Shown here: positions 43,359 to 51,499 of the stretch, piece by piece
How positions within the stretch are numbered: the first letter of the stretch is position 1
Layout of the letters: the number at the start of each line of letters is the position of its first letter
Assembly (NCBI RefSeq): GCF_000155735.2
Contig: NC_020908.1
Location: 997,001-1,061,000, forward strand
Reading direction: 5' to 3'
DNA length: 64,000 bases
Source of the DNA: Octadecabacter arcticus 238
GTDB lineage: Bacteria; Pseudomonadota; Alphaproteobacteria; Rhodobacterales; Rhodobacteraceae
Notes under the pieces: generated by a model
What the model was told of the DNA's origin: nothing
What the model saw: only the letters and a program-made list of their open reading frames with translations
Database searches by the model: none
Position numbers and translations under genes: made by a program

Positions 43359-43461
43359 TGGGTTATAGGTATCACCATATGCGCGTTTTGGTAACCCTTT
43401 CCAGAATTCCGTCAGCATGGCAATGCAGGTAGACCAGAGAAAAACAGGTTACGGAGCACCC

Positions 43462-43665
43462 ATGGACACGCGCAAACGCACACTCGTCAAAGCCATTATC
43501 TGGAACCTGATCGGGCTTATCGTGATGCTGACGGTTGGTTTCATCGCGACGGGTTCTTTTATTGTTGGGGGTGCAATGGCGGTGGTGAATGCGTCGATTG
43601 GCCTGTCGAGTTATGTGCTTTATGAACGGGTTTGGGATCGGGTGCATTGGGGTCGCAATGTCTGA
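43462..43665 (+). CDS. DUF2061 membrane protein (67 aa)
   Basis: MDTRKRTLVKAIIWNLIGLI is the typical DUF2061 opening, with two membrane helices separated by a short turn (GFIATGSFIVGGAMAVVNAS) and ending YVLYERVWDRVHWG. The family has no known function but is widespread in marine bacteria. The ATG at 43462 is preceded by CGGAGCACC. The next gene (desaturase) starts eight bases before this one stops, so they are translated together. Confidence 0.85.
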   Translation: MDTRKRTLVKAIIWNLIGLIVMLTVGFIATGSFIVGGAMAVVNASIGLSSYVLYERVWDRVHWGRNV

Positions 43666-44566
43666 TCGCAGCGCGACGCTTGTGCCCAGCAGAGCTGTTG
43701 AATGGCCGACGGTTCGTTTGGCAGCTGTCTGTTATCTCGGGGCGTTTTTGGCGCTGTGGGTCTTGCCGACATGGGCTGCGATCCTTGTGTTGGGGCCGAT
43801 CATTGCGCTGCATGCGTCGCTGACGCATGAAGTCGTGCACGGCCATCCCTTTGCCAATCAAACACTGAATGTCGCGCTGGTTTTTCCCGCCTTCACGCTG
43901 GTTGTGCCCTATGCGCGGTTTCGCTCCACCCATCTTGCCCATCATCGCGACGAACATTTGACCGACCCCTATGATGATCCCGAAAGCAACTATTTTGATC
44001 CAGCCATTTGGGGGGGATTGGCCGCACCAATGCGCGCCCTATTGCGGTTTAACAATCGCCTTTTGGGGCGGCTTTTGATCGGGCCGCTGGTCGGCCAGTT
44101 CATGTGGATGGCCAGCGATCTGCGGGCCTGTCGCGCGGGCGAGCGTGATGTGATCCGTGGATGGGTCGCGCATATTCCGGCCGTCGCAATGGTTGTGGCG
44201 CTTATTTGGGCGGCGCCCCTGCCGTTTTGGGCCTACGCAACCGGCGCCTATATTGGCCATTCAATCTTGCGCATCCGCACGTTTCTTGAACACCGTGCCC
44301 ATGATCTATGCCGCGCCAGAACTGTCATTGTCGAAGACCATGGGCCACTGGCATTATTGTTCCTAAACAACAATCTACACGTTGTTCACCACATGCACCC
44401 CAACGTGGCTTGGTACGATCTTCCCGCGCTTTACGCCACCAATCGCGGGCATTATCTGCGCCGCAACGACGGCTACGTTTTCACTTCTTACGGCGACGTG
44501 TTCCGCCGGTATTTCTGGCACGCCAAAGACCCTGTTCCCCATCCCCTCTGGCGCAAAGACGACTGA
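43658..44566 (+). CDS. Membrane fatty acid desaturase
   Basis: This 302-aa membrane protein has three histidine boxes for a di-iron centre: HEVVHGH near residue 55, HLAHHRDEH near 92, and HVVHHMHP near 245. Four hydrophobic segments lie in between. It introduces a double bond into membrane acyl chains or a related lipid; the position cannot be told. Overlap with the DUF2061 gene suggests a shared membrane-adaptation role. Confidence 0.88.
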   Translation: MSDRSATLVPSRAVEWPTVRLAAVCYLGAFLALWVLPTWAAILVLGPIIALHASLTHEVVHGHPFANQTLNVALVFPAFTLVVPYARFRSTHLAHHRDEHLTDPYDDPESNYFDPAIWGGLAAPMRALLRFNNRLLGRLLIGPLVGQFMWMASDLRACRAGERDVIRGWVAHIPAVAMVVALIWAAPLPFWAYATGAYIGHSILRIRTFLEHRAHDLCRARTVIVEDHGPLALLFLNNNLHVVHHMHPNVAWYDLPALYATNRGHYLRRNDGYVFTSYGDVFRRYFWHAKDPVPHPLWRKDD

Positions 44567-44582
44567 GCGTGCATGAGGGGCC

Positions 44583-45487
44583 ATGGACGCTTGGATCCCC
44601 ATCACCCTTTTGGCTGCAGTTGCGCAAACCGCGCGCTTTGGTCTGCAAAAGCAGCTTAAATCAACGCAGCTAAGCACGGGCGGCGCGACCTTCGCGCGGT
44701 TCATCTATTCATCGCCCCTCGTGGTGCTGGGCGTGCTGATGTACGCCAGCATCACCGCGCAAACGCTGCCCGCCATCCCGCCGGTGTTTTGGGCCTACGC
44801 GCTGGTTGGGGGCGCTGCCCAAATCCTCGCGACGATGTGCGTTGTGGCGCTGTTGTGCATCGCAACTTTGCCGTCGGTATCACGTTCAAAAAGACCGAAG
44901 TGTTGATGGCCGTGTTCGTCGGCCTGCTTATTCTGGGCGAGGGCGTCACATGGTTTGCGTTTGGTGCCATTCTGATCGGGCTGGCTGGTGTTGTGTTGCT
45001 GTCCGACCCACCTGGTGCGTCACAAGACGCGTGGCACAAACGTATCCTGAACCGCGCGGCGGGACTCGGTCTTGCATCGGGGCTGTTGTTTGCCTGTTCC
45101 GGTGTCGGGTATCGCGGGGCGTCGCTGTCGCTGGACACAGGTGATGTGTTCTTGCGTGCGACGCTGACATTGGCCTGCGTCACCACGGCGCAAACCATCG
45201 CCATGGCGATCTGGTTGCGCCTGTTTGACCGCGGTGAAATCAGCCGCGTGCTGTCCACATGGCGTGTTTCAAGCCTTGTGGGGATCACCAGTATGATCGG
45301 ATCAACCTGCTGGTTCGTCGCCTTCACGTTGCAAACTGTGGCCTATGTCAAAGCGCTGGGGCAGATCGAATTGCTGTTCTCCCTCGCGCTTACGATGTTC
45401 TTTTTCAACGAAAAAGTCAGCCGCCGTGAGGTACAAGGCGGCGGCTTATTGGTCCTGTCGGTGTTGGTGCTGGTCTTGGTCACTTAG
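44583..45487 (+). pseudogene. EamA/DMT-family transporter gene, frameshifted
   Basis: Frame 1 from ATG 44583 (MDAWIPITLLAAVAQTARFG) reads to about 44855. The protein then continues in another frame with HRNFAVGITFKKTEVLMAVF and GLGLASGLLFACSGVGYRGA to the TAG at 45485. Jointly it would be a ten-helix drug/metabolite transporter of about 300 residues. The lesion is a single missing base around 44851-44858: CTGTTGTGCATCGC for an expected CTGTTTGCGCATCGC-like sequence. A sequencing error cannot be excluded. Confidence 0.8.
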
Positions 45488-46182
45488 GGTTCATGCGGGC
45501 TGACACCACCAAGCCGTGTCACCAGATGCGCCTCGTCGTCATTGCGAAAGAACGGCACGGTGTTAGGTGGGCCGTCGCGGTGCAGGCCTGACGCGATCTC
45601 GGCCAGAACCACTTCGGTGATGAACGGCAAATCAAGCGCGCGCGCCTCGCTCAACGGGACCCAATGAAGGTGGCCCAACTCATCCTCGGCGTTTGTGAAA
45701 TCGTCGGGGTCGGTGACAAGCTGATCCGCGTTAACCATAAAAAACCGCGCATCAAACCGGCGTGGGCGACCTTGCGGTGTTACGGCGCGAAACACGAACT
45801 GCAATGCTGACGCATCGGGGCGATGTCCGCTGCGCGCGAACCCGCGCCAGCCTTGCGGCGCATCGGGCCAGCGCGTGGGCGTGCCTAGAATTTGGCCAGT
45901 TTCTTCCCATAATTCACGGATTGCTGCGGCGGCGAGGGTCTCGGGCGTGCGCGTGCTGTGCTCAGCCAATCGATCAGCATCGAGCTGCGACAATCCGCGC
46001 CCTAGCTCAATCGCGCCATCACCTGCGTCAACTGCACCGCCGGGAAAGACGTATTTGTTTGGCATGAATGCAGCCGACGCGCCGCGCTGGCCCATCAACA
46101 CACAAGGCTGCTTCGCGCGGTCGCGCAGCACAATCACTGTTGCTGCGTCCCGTAGCGCTGTTTTGTCCAAAATATCACCCAT
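45484..46182 (-). CDS. NUDIX hydrolase
   Basis: This 232-aa protein has a stretched Nudix box, FPGGAVDAGD...AAAIRELWEETGQILG (G-x-x-x-x-x-E...R-E-x-x-E-E-x-G), with an insertion between the two halves as in RNR-type or NudL/coenzyme A pyrophosphatase-like members. It hydrolyses a nucleoside-diphosphate-linked compound. ATG 46182 (MGDILDKTALRDAATVIVL) fits; the long upstream frame reads over the DUF983 gene and is not coding. It ends on the EamA stop, tail to tail. Confidence 0.85.
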   Translation of the reverse strand: MGDILDKTALRDAATVIVLRDRAKQPCVLMGQRGASAAFMPNKYVFPGGAVDAGDGAIELGRGLSQLDADRLAEHSTRTPETLAAAAIRELWEETGQILGTPTRWPDAPQGWRGFARSGHRPDASALQFVFRAVTPQGRPRRFDARFFMVNADQLVTDPDDFTNAEDELGHLHWVPLSEARALDLPFITEVVLAEIASGLHRDGPPNTVPFFRNDDEAHLVTRLGGVSPHEP

Positions 46183-46202
46183 CGCTGCCCCACGTGTCGG
46201 GG

Positions 46203-46595
46203 TCAGGATGTGCCCCCAAATCCATGCATCCGTCGCGACCATTGGATGGCCACGACCAAGCCTTTCAGCCTCGGCAAAAGATAAAGCGAAAGCGCGACGC
46301 TGACAATCGTCAACACGGTCGCGAACACCATCGGGTCCGGGCGAAACTGCGTCCAGCCAAAATGCATCATCACGGCCACAAGATGCGCCACCAGCAGAAT
46401 CGTCAGATACGCGGGTCCGTCGTCTGCGCGTTGATGGTGCAGGTCTTCGTCGCACACAGGGCAGCGATCAACGACTTTCAGGTAGCCCACAAACATCATA
46501 CCTTCGCCGCAGTTCGGACAACGACGACGCAAACCGCGCCACATGGCGGGTTTGGTTGGGCGGTCGTCTTTGGGAATGGCGTTTTGATTTGGCAT
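46203..46595 (-). CDS. DUF983 membrane protein
   Basis: This 130-aa protein has two CxxC pairs (RRRCPNCGEGMMF and DRCPVCDEDLHH) that probably bind zinc, then two membrane helices (AYLTILLVAHLVAVMMH and VFATVLTIVSVALSLYLLP). DUF983 genes occur near cytochrome oxidase genes in alphaproteobacteria, but function is unknown. It lies 20 bases upstream of the Nudix gene, probably as one operon. Confidence 0.87.
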   Translation of the reverse strand: MPNQNAIPKDDRPTKPAMWRGLRRRCPNCGEGMMFVGYLKVVDRCPVCDEDLHHQRADDGPAYLTILLVAHLVAVMMHFGWTQFRPDPMVFATVLTIVSVALSLYLLPRLKGLVVAIQWSRRMHGFGGTS

Positions 46596-46807
46596 AATGT
46601 CCTCAATCTCTGAAACGCTGTTATGCCGCTGTAAGGTGTGAATTCATAGGGGTGATAGTGTCGCGCCCATGTCCTGAAAACCGCACCTCCCCAAAAGCCA
46701 GCGCAAAATAATTCCGCAGTCTGCGACGGAAACCCGCGCCCCATCCGTTCTATCTGCATCGACGGCCTGACTGGTCGTCACAACAAGACCCAAAAAGGAC
46801 GATAAAA
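46596..46807. other. Divergent intergenic region
   Basis: 212 bases between the DUF983 and EF-hand starts. It should hold two promoters, but no confident motif is seen beyond AAAAAGGACG before the EF-hand ATG, its ribosome site. Confidence 0.5.
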
Positions 46808-47329
46808 ATGAAAACGACATTTCTTGTAGCAGCAATCGCAGCAGGCATGACATTGGCGGCCACGGCCGAGGCCCGCGAAGGCAACCCGCCTCGCATGGAG
46901 ATGCCAGCGTTCGAAGACCTCGACATCAACTCTGATGGCGCTGTGACCAGCGACGAAATTGAGGCGGCGATGCAGGCCCGTGCCGCTGCGCGTTTTGCAC
47001 TAACGGACACCAACGGCGACGGCGCACTGTCGGTTGAAGAATTGATCGCCCGCGCTGATACGGCCCGCCAGGACCGCGCAGCAGGCCGCGCCGCTGAGCA
47101 GATCGAAAGGGCCAACACCAACGGTGATGGTCTGTTGCAAGCCGATGAACTGGCAGCCCAAAGGGCGGATCGTGGCGAAGGTCGTGGGGATCGCGGACCA
47201 GATCGCATGTTTGAGCGTGCCGATGCTGACGACAACGGCAGCCTGAACGCGGAAGAATTCGCCGAGGCCCAGACCCGCATGCAAGACCATGGCGAGCGCC
47301 GTCCACACGGACAACGCGGCGATCACTAA
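46808..47329 (+). CDS. Secreted EF-hand calcium-binding protein
   Basis: This 173-aa protein has a signal peptide (MKTTFLVAAIAAGMTLAATA) and four EF-hand loops: DINSDGAVTSDE, DTNGDGALSVEE, NTNGDGLLQADE and DADDNGSLNAEE. The third loop begins with Asn rather than Asp, which may weaken binding. It is a periplasmic calcium sensor or buffer. It precedes the ECF sigma module by 80 bases, with a hairpin between them. Confidence 0.88.
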   Translation: MKTTFLVAAIAAGMTLAATAEAREGNPPRMEMPAFEDLDINSDGAVTSDEIEAAMQARAAARFALTDTNGDGALSVEELIARADTARQDRAAGRAAEQIERANTNGDGLLQADELAAQRADRGEGRGDRGPDRMFERADADDNGSLNAEEFAEAQTRMQDHGERRPHGQRGDH

Positions 47330-47337
47330 ACGCAACG

Positions 47338-47370
47338 TGCGGCGCGGGGGGGAATACCTTCGCGCCGCAC
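47338..47370 (+). terminator. Hairpin between EF-hand gene and sigma factor gene
   Basis: GTGCGGCGCG at 47338-47347 pairs perfectly with CGCGCCGCAC at 47361-47370 around a 13-base loop. No T-run follows, so it is a weak intrinsic terminator or attenuator, or an mRNA stability element between calcium-binding protein and sigma factor. Confidence 0.6.
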
Positions 47371-47409
47371 CCTTGCGAGGGATGGATGATATGGGTGGCT
47401 GGATAATTG

Positions 47410-48018
47410 ATGACGGATCAGGCTGGTGTTCAACGCGCGCTCCAAAGTGCGCCACAAAGCGACGCGGATCTTCTCGCGGCCTTCGCGGCTGGCGATCGTG
47501 GTGCGGCTATGGTGTTGACGCAGCGATTAACCCCGCGCGTTATGGGGCAGGCGTACCGCATGCTTGGCAACCGTGCAGAGGCCGAAGACGTCGCACAAGA
47601 CGCGATGATGCGCCTGTGGGAAATTGCGGCTGATTGGGACCCGGACCGCGCGCAGATCACCACGTGGCTGTACCGCGTTGTGGCTAACCTGTGCACGGAT
47701 CGTTTGCGAAAATCTGGCCGCGGTGTTTCGCTCGATGCGATTGAAGAACCAAGTGATCCGCGCAAATCCGCCGCGCAAGACATACAAGACACTGCCAGAT
47801 CGGCGGCCTTGCACAGTGCAATGGCCGATCTGCCGGACCGGCAGGCGCAGGCCGTGGCGCTGCGCCATCTCGAAGAATTGGGCAATCCGCAAATTGCCAC
47901 CATTATGGACACCAACGTGCGCACCGTTGAAAGTCTGATAGCACGGGGTAAACGTGCCTTGATTGCAAAACTATCTGGGCGCAAAGATGAATTGGGGTAT
48001 GACGATGACCACGGATGA
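47410..48018 (+). CDS. ECF-type RNA polymerase sigma factor
   Basis: This 202-aa sigma-70 family protein has region 2 (AYRMLGNRAEAEDVAQDAMM, RLWEIAADWD, ITTWLYRVVANLC) and region 4 (DLPDRQAQAVALRHLEELGN, then DTNVRTVESLIARGKRAL). Regions 1.1 and 3 are absent, as in ECF factors. ATG 47410 (MTDQAGVQRAL) follows a possible TTG start. The next genes encode a small membrane protein and a periplasmic Spy-like protein, so this is probably an envelope-responsive sigma/anti-sigma module. Confidence 0.88.
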   Translation: MTDQAGVQRALQSAPQSDADLLAAFAAGDRGAAMVLTQRLTPRVMGQAYRMLGNRAEAEDVAQDAMMRLWEIAADWDPDRAQITTWLYRVVANLCTDRLRKSGRGVSLDAIEEPSDPRKSAAQDIQDTARSAALHSAMADLPDRQAQAVALRHLEELGNPQIATIMDTNVRTVESLIARGKRALIAKLSGRKDELGYDDDHG

Positions 48019-48349
48019 CAAAATGCTAGACGCCGCGTTTACGCTGGCCCGCACGCCGGATGTGGCCCCATCGGACGCCCTGATGGATCGCATCATGCTG
48101 GACGCCGATAGCGTGTTGGCAGGGTCCGCACCTGTTATCACCCGCCGCAAACAAAGCCTTGGGGCCATGCTGCTTGATGTTATTGGTGGCTGGCCGACCT
48201 TCAGTGGTTTGGCGGCCGCGACGGTTGCAGGCTTCTGGATCGGGGTCGCGCCACCAGTTGCTCTGTCAGATTTGTCTGCGGGGATTTGGGGGGCCACCAT
48301 CGAAGTGCCCCTGTTTGAAAACGACGTTTACGCAGGGTTGGAGGGCTGA
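48005..48349 (+). CDS. Small membrane protein, candidate anti-sigma factor
   Basis: MTTDDKMLDAAFTLARTPDV begins a 114-aa protein with a cytosolic N-terminal helix region and one membrane segment near residues 66-88 (FSGLAAATVAGFWIGVAP). It overlaps the sigma gene by 14 bases, the usual position for an anti-sigma factor. ATG at 47999 (two codons upstream) is an alternative. No ZAS zinc motif is visible, so anti-sigma function is inferred from context. Confidence 0.65.
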   Translation: MTTDDKMLDAAFTLARTPDVAPSDALMDRIMLDADSVLAGSAPVITRRKQSLGAMLLDVIGGWPTFSGLAAATVAGFWIGVAPPVALSDLSAGIWGATIEVPLFENDVYAGLEG

Positions 48350-48351
48350 TT

Positions 48352-48825
48352 ATGGCCGAAGAAAAGACGAAATCACAGCGTATACAACGGATTGTGCTGA
48401 TTGGATCACTGGCCTTGAATCTGCTTATTATTGGCGTTGCCACGGGTGTGGCCCTCAACGGGGGCAAACCGGGCGCAGGTCAGCGGTTCGATTTGACCGT
48501 CAATCCGTTGACCCGCGCGATGGAAGGTGCGCGCAGCGACGCCGTGCGCGATGCCCTGCGCAACAGCGGCGCGTTTGAACGCGATGACCGCTCAGACATG
48601 CGCCGCGATATGAATGCCTTGCTTGCGACCCTGCGCGCGGATGAGTTTGATGAGGTCGCATTTCGCACGGTGCTCATGCGCCAACGCGACAGATTTCGGA
48701 CCGGACAAGAGACGGTTTTGGGTGCTGTGAGCGCGCAGATCGACGACATGAGCGCCGGCGAACGCGCCGCATTTGCGGACCGATTGGAAGAACAAATGCG
48801 TCGCGCGCCCCGCGCGCGCCAATAA
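48352..48825 (+). CDS. Periplasmic heavy-metal-sensor/Spy-like protein
   Basis: This 157-aa protein has a cytosolic N-terminus and one membrane anchor (VLIGSLALNLLIIGVATGVA). A helical periplasmic domain follows, rich in Arg, Asp and Met (RDDRSDMRRDMNALLATLRA; RQRDRFRTGQETVLGAVSAQ), like CpxP/Spy/ZraP 'heavy-metal sensor' proteins. It is separated by two bases from the preceding gene, completing the sigma module. Confidence 0.78.
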   Translation: MAEEKTKSQRIQRIVLIGSLALNLLIIGVATGVALNGGKPGAGQRFDLTVNPLTRAMEGARSDAVRDALRNSGAFERDDRSDMRRDMNALLATLRADEFDEVAFRTVLMRQRDRFRTGQETVLGAVSAQIDDMSAGERAAFADRLEEQMRRAPRARQ

Positions 48826-48944
48826 AACGTTTGGGCCCCGTGCGCGCCAATGAGAAATGCCAATAAGAAATGCGGACCGGCCGCGTGCCGATACGTCATG
48901 CGGGCCGCCTGCGCGCAGCGGGTCCGCCGACGTGTGAATTGTCA
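48826..48944. other. GC-rich spacer
   Basis: 119 bases between converging genes, containing repeated CGCGCGCC and GCCAATGAGAAATGC/GCCAATAAGAAATGC units (48846-48873). No gene is supported. Confidence 0.5.
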
Positions 48945-50334
48945 TCAGGCGGCTGACAGGCTGACCTTATTGCGACCACCGCTTTTGGCCGCATAAAGCG
49001 CAACATCCGCCGCGCTGACCAATTCACCAAGGTCATCAACCATATCCGTGGCCTCCTGTCCGTCGCTCAGGCTGACACCAACGGACATCGTCACGCGGAC
49101 TTCTTGTTGGTCGGGGCCAACAAAAAAAAGGGGCGCCGCCGATTAATTTGCGCAACCGTTCGGCTGCGGTGCGGGCATGATAGACGCCGTTGGGGATCGC
49201 GACAAGAAACTCTTCCCCGCCAATGCGCGCAAGCAAGTCCACAGCCCGCAAATTTCCCTGCAAACGGCTTGCGGTTTGGCGCAAAACCTCATCCCCGACT
49301 TTATGGCCGTAGGTGTCATTGATGGATTTGAAATGGTCGAGATCCAGAACCATAATCGCAAATTGCCGTCCGTCTTTGCGGCTTTGCGCTGACAGCCGCG
49401 TCAAATGTGGCATGGCGTAACGACGGTTGAACAACCCTGTGTGTGGATCGGTGATCGCCGCCTCAAGTCCGGTTTCAACCGTGCGACGCAGCGCGTCCGC
49501 CTCAAGTTTGGCTTGGATCAAGACTGCGCAACGATGCCTAATCTCAGCCGCATCAACTGTCGAATAGACCGTATCACTCGCCCCGAGATCCAGCGCCATT
49601 GCCGCCGCATGGTGCGCGTCTTCGGGCAACAACACCAAGATTCCTGCATGGCGCGTGGTGGATCGGGTGCGCAATTCGGACAGGATGCGAAACAAGACAT
49701 TATCGTCGCTTAGCCCCGCACGAAGATCGAGCAAAAACAGATCCGTGGACCCTGAATTCAAGTCAAGACGGGTCAAGCATTCGGCCTGCAACGAGGTCAT
49801 TTGGACGTTCTCAAGGGTTTGCGACAAGTGCGACAGATCGGGCGCCAGCGGATTGGTAGTGAACGCCGCCACCACCCGCGCAGGGGCTTTGAACCCATTG
49901 CAGGCCTCGGCAAAACCAAGGGCCGTGCGGGTATCGTCGCGCATCCGCAGCTCTTGGCGTGCATCGCGCCCGCGCAACAGACTACGAATGCGCGCCTGCA
50001 AAATATGATCGTCAAACGGCTTGGTCAAAACATCATCCGCGCCGGCCTCAAGTGCGACAACACGGTCGCGCGGGGTCTTGAACCCGCCTGTCGCGATAAT
50101 CGGGATCAGGTTGGTGTTCGCGTCAGCCTTCAGAGATTGGCAAAAGGCGTGCATTTGTTCTGCGTCAGAGCTGATGTCTAATAGGATTAAATCGGGCAGC
50201 GACGCTGCAATTTCGGCGCGCGCTTCGTCCAGTGTGGCGCAGGGCCGGACGCGGTATTGCGACGCGAGAAGTTTGACCTTCAGCACAATGCGGTTGGTCG
50301 CTACACCGTCTATAATGAGAATATCGCCGGCCAT
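48945..50334 (-). pseudogene. pleD: PleD-like response-regulator diguanylate cyclase, frameshifted at an A8 run
   Basis: From ATG 50334 the protein has a receiver domain (ILIIDGVATNRIVLKVKLLA, LILLDISSDAEQM, LTKPFDDHILQARI), a second receiver-like domain, and a GGDEF domain with RIGGEEFLVAIP and DLDHFKSINDTYGHKVGDE. The frame breaks at eight As (49122-49129, T8 in the coding strand). Removing one base restores GGAPFFVGPDQQEVRVTMSV through AAKSGGRNKVSLSAA to TGA 48945-48947. It is either a pseudogene that has lost the last 60 residues of the cyclase or a homopolymer error. Confidence 0.85.
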
Positions 50335-50427
50335 CTTGTTTCCTTCTGAGCGTTACCCCAAACTCCCTGAAGCAACTTTGCCCCTTAAATGGTTAAGAAA
50401 CCCTTTCCGTATTGGTAACATCCTAAA

Positions 50428-50706
50428 ATGACTCCTGAACGCGCTGAACAGATCGCCCTTTTTGCCCTCACATGGCTTGCCACTAAGGAGGAACTTTTGC
50501 CCTTGTTTTTAGGATCTTCGGGGGCAAATGCCGAGGACATAGCGGGGCAGGCGGAAAACCCCGCTTTCCTCGGTTCTGTGCTGGATTTTGTGACCATGGA
50601 TGATGCTTGGGTCATCGAATTTTGCGCCGCAAATGGGGTAAAGTATGAAGAACCGCTAACGGCGCGTTATTCATTACCGGGCGCGGAAGTGGTTCATTGG
50701 ACATGA
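50428..50706 (+). CDS. DUF3572 family protein (92 aa)
   Basis: This short helical protein has the DUF3572 pattern ERAEQIALFALTWLATKEEL and FLDFV-like MDDAWVIEFCAANG. It is common in alphaproteobacteria beside PleD-type genes; function is unknown. Its stop overlaps the start of the HAD gene (ATGA), so the two are co-translated. Confidence 0.85.
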   Translation: MTPERAEQIALFALTWLATKEELLPLFLGSSGANAEDIAGQAENPAFLGSVLDFVTMDDAWVIEFCAANGVKYEEPLTARYSLPGAEVVHWT

Positions 50707-51401
50707 TTTCGCGGCCCATAAAAGGCATCATTTTCGACAAAGATGGTACGCTGTTTGATTTCAACGCGACATGGGGCGCATGGGCACGAAACGTGTTTGA
50801 AGCTGAAACCGCAGGAGATCCCGACAAACTTGCACCACTTGCCGCAGCCCTTGGGTATGACCTTGCGGCAGGGCGGTTCTTGCCTGAAAGCCTCGTGATT
50901 GCCAGCACCGTGGATGAGATTGCGCAGGCGGTTTTGCCGTTCGTCGCAGAAACCGACCCCAGCGTCTTGATTGCGCGGTTCAACTCCGCCGCGACGCGCG
51001 CCCCGCAGGTTGAAACGACACCCCTTGTGGCATTTATCACCTCGCTTAAATCGGCGGGTCTGAAGGTCGGTGTTGCCACCAATGACGCCGAATCCCCCGC
51101 CCGCGCGCACCTGTGTGTGGCCGGCATTGAAGCATTGTTTGATTTCATCGCAGGGTTTGATTCCGGCTTTGGCGGCAAGCCCGCGCCTGGGCAATTGTTA
51201 GGCTTTTGTAATGTGACAGGACTGGCCCCGTCCGAGTGTGTGATGGTCGGCGACAGCACCCATGATCTGCACGCAGGGCGCGCGGCTGGCATGGCCACGG
51301 TCGCTGTTCTGACAGGTGTGGCAGGACGCGCAGCCCTTGCGCCCCACGCCGACGTGGTGCTGAATTCCATCGCTGAGCTGCCCAACTGGTTGAATTTGTA
51401 A
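50703..51401 (+). CDS. HAD-family phosphatase, phosphoglycolate-phosphatase-like
   Basis: This 232-aa protein has HAD motif I GIIFDKDGTLFDF (nucleophile Asp and acid/base Asp), motif II VGVATNDAES, Lys in FGGKPAPGQL, and motif IV VMVGDSTHDLHAGRAAGM. The cap domain is alpha-helical (type C1). It is similar to Gph, which clears 2-phosphoglycolate, but paralogues differ in substrate. ATG 50703 (MISRPIKGIIFD) overlaps the DUF3572 stop. Confidence 0.85.
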   Translation: MISRPIKGIIFDKDGTLFDFNATWGAWARNVFEAETAGDPDKLAPLAAALGYDLAAGRFLPESLVIASTVDEIAQAVLPFVAETDPSVLIARFNSAATRAPQVETTPLVAFITSLKSAGLKVGVATNDAESPARAHLCVAGIEALFDFIAGFDSGFGGKPAPGQLLGFCNVTGLAPSECVMVGDSTHDLHAGRAAGMATVAVLTGVAGRAALAPHADVVLNSIAELPNWLNL

Positions 51402-51499
51402 GCCCGCGCGCGTTTGGTTCGCGACATCTTTTGTCGCTAAATGCAGGGCGCAGGGGCGCGGGCATGTCAGATTGAAGATAACCCGAGAAGGAAATCCCG
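51402..51499. other. Promoter region before the methyltransferase gene
   Basis: Under 100 bases. CGAGAAGGAAATCCCG before ATG 51500 is a good ribosome site. TTGGTTCGCGACATCTTTTGTCGC holds an imperfect CGACA...TGTCG inverted repeat (51422-51436) that may be an operator. Confidence 0.45.
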
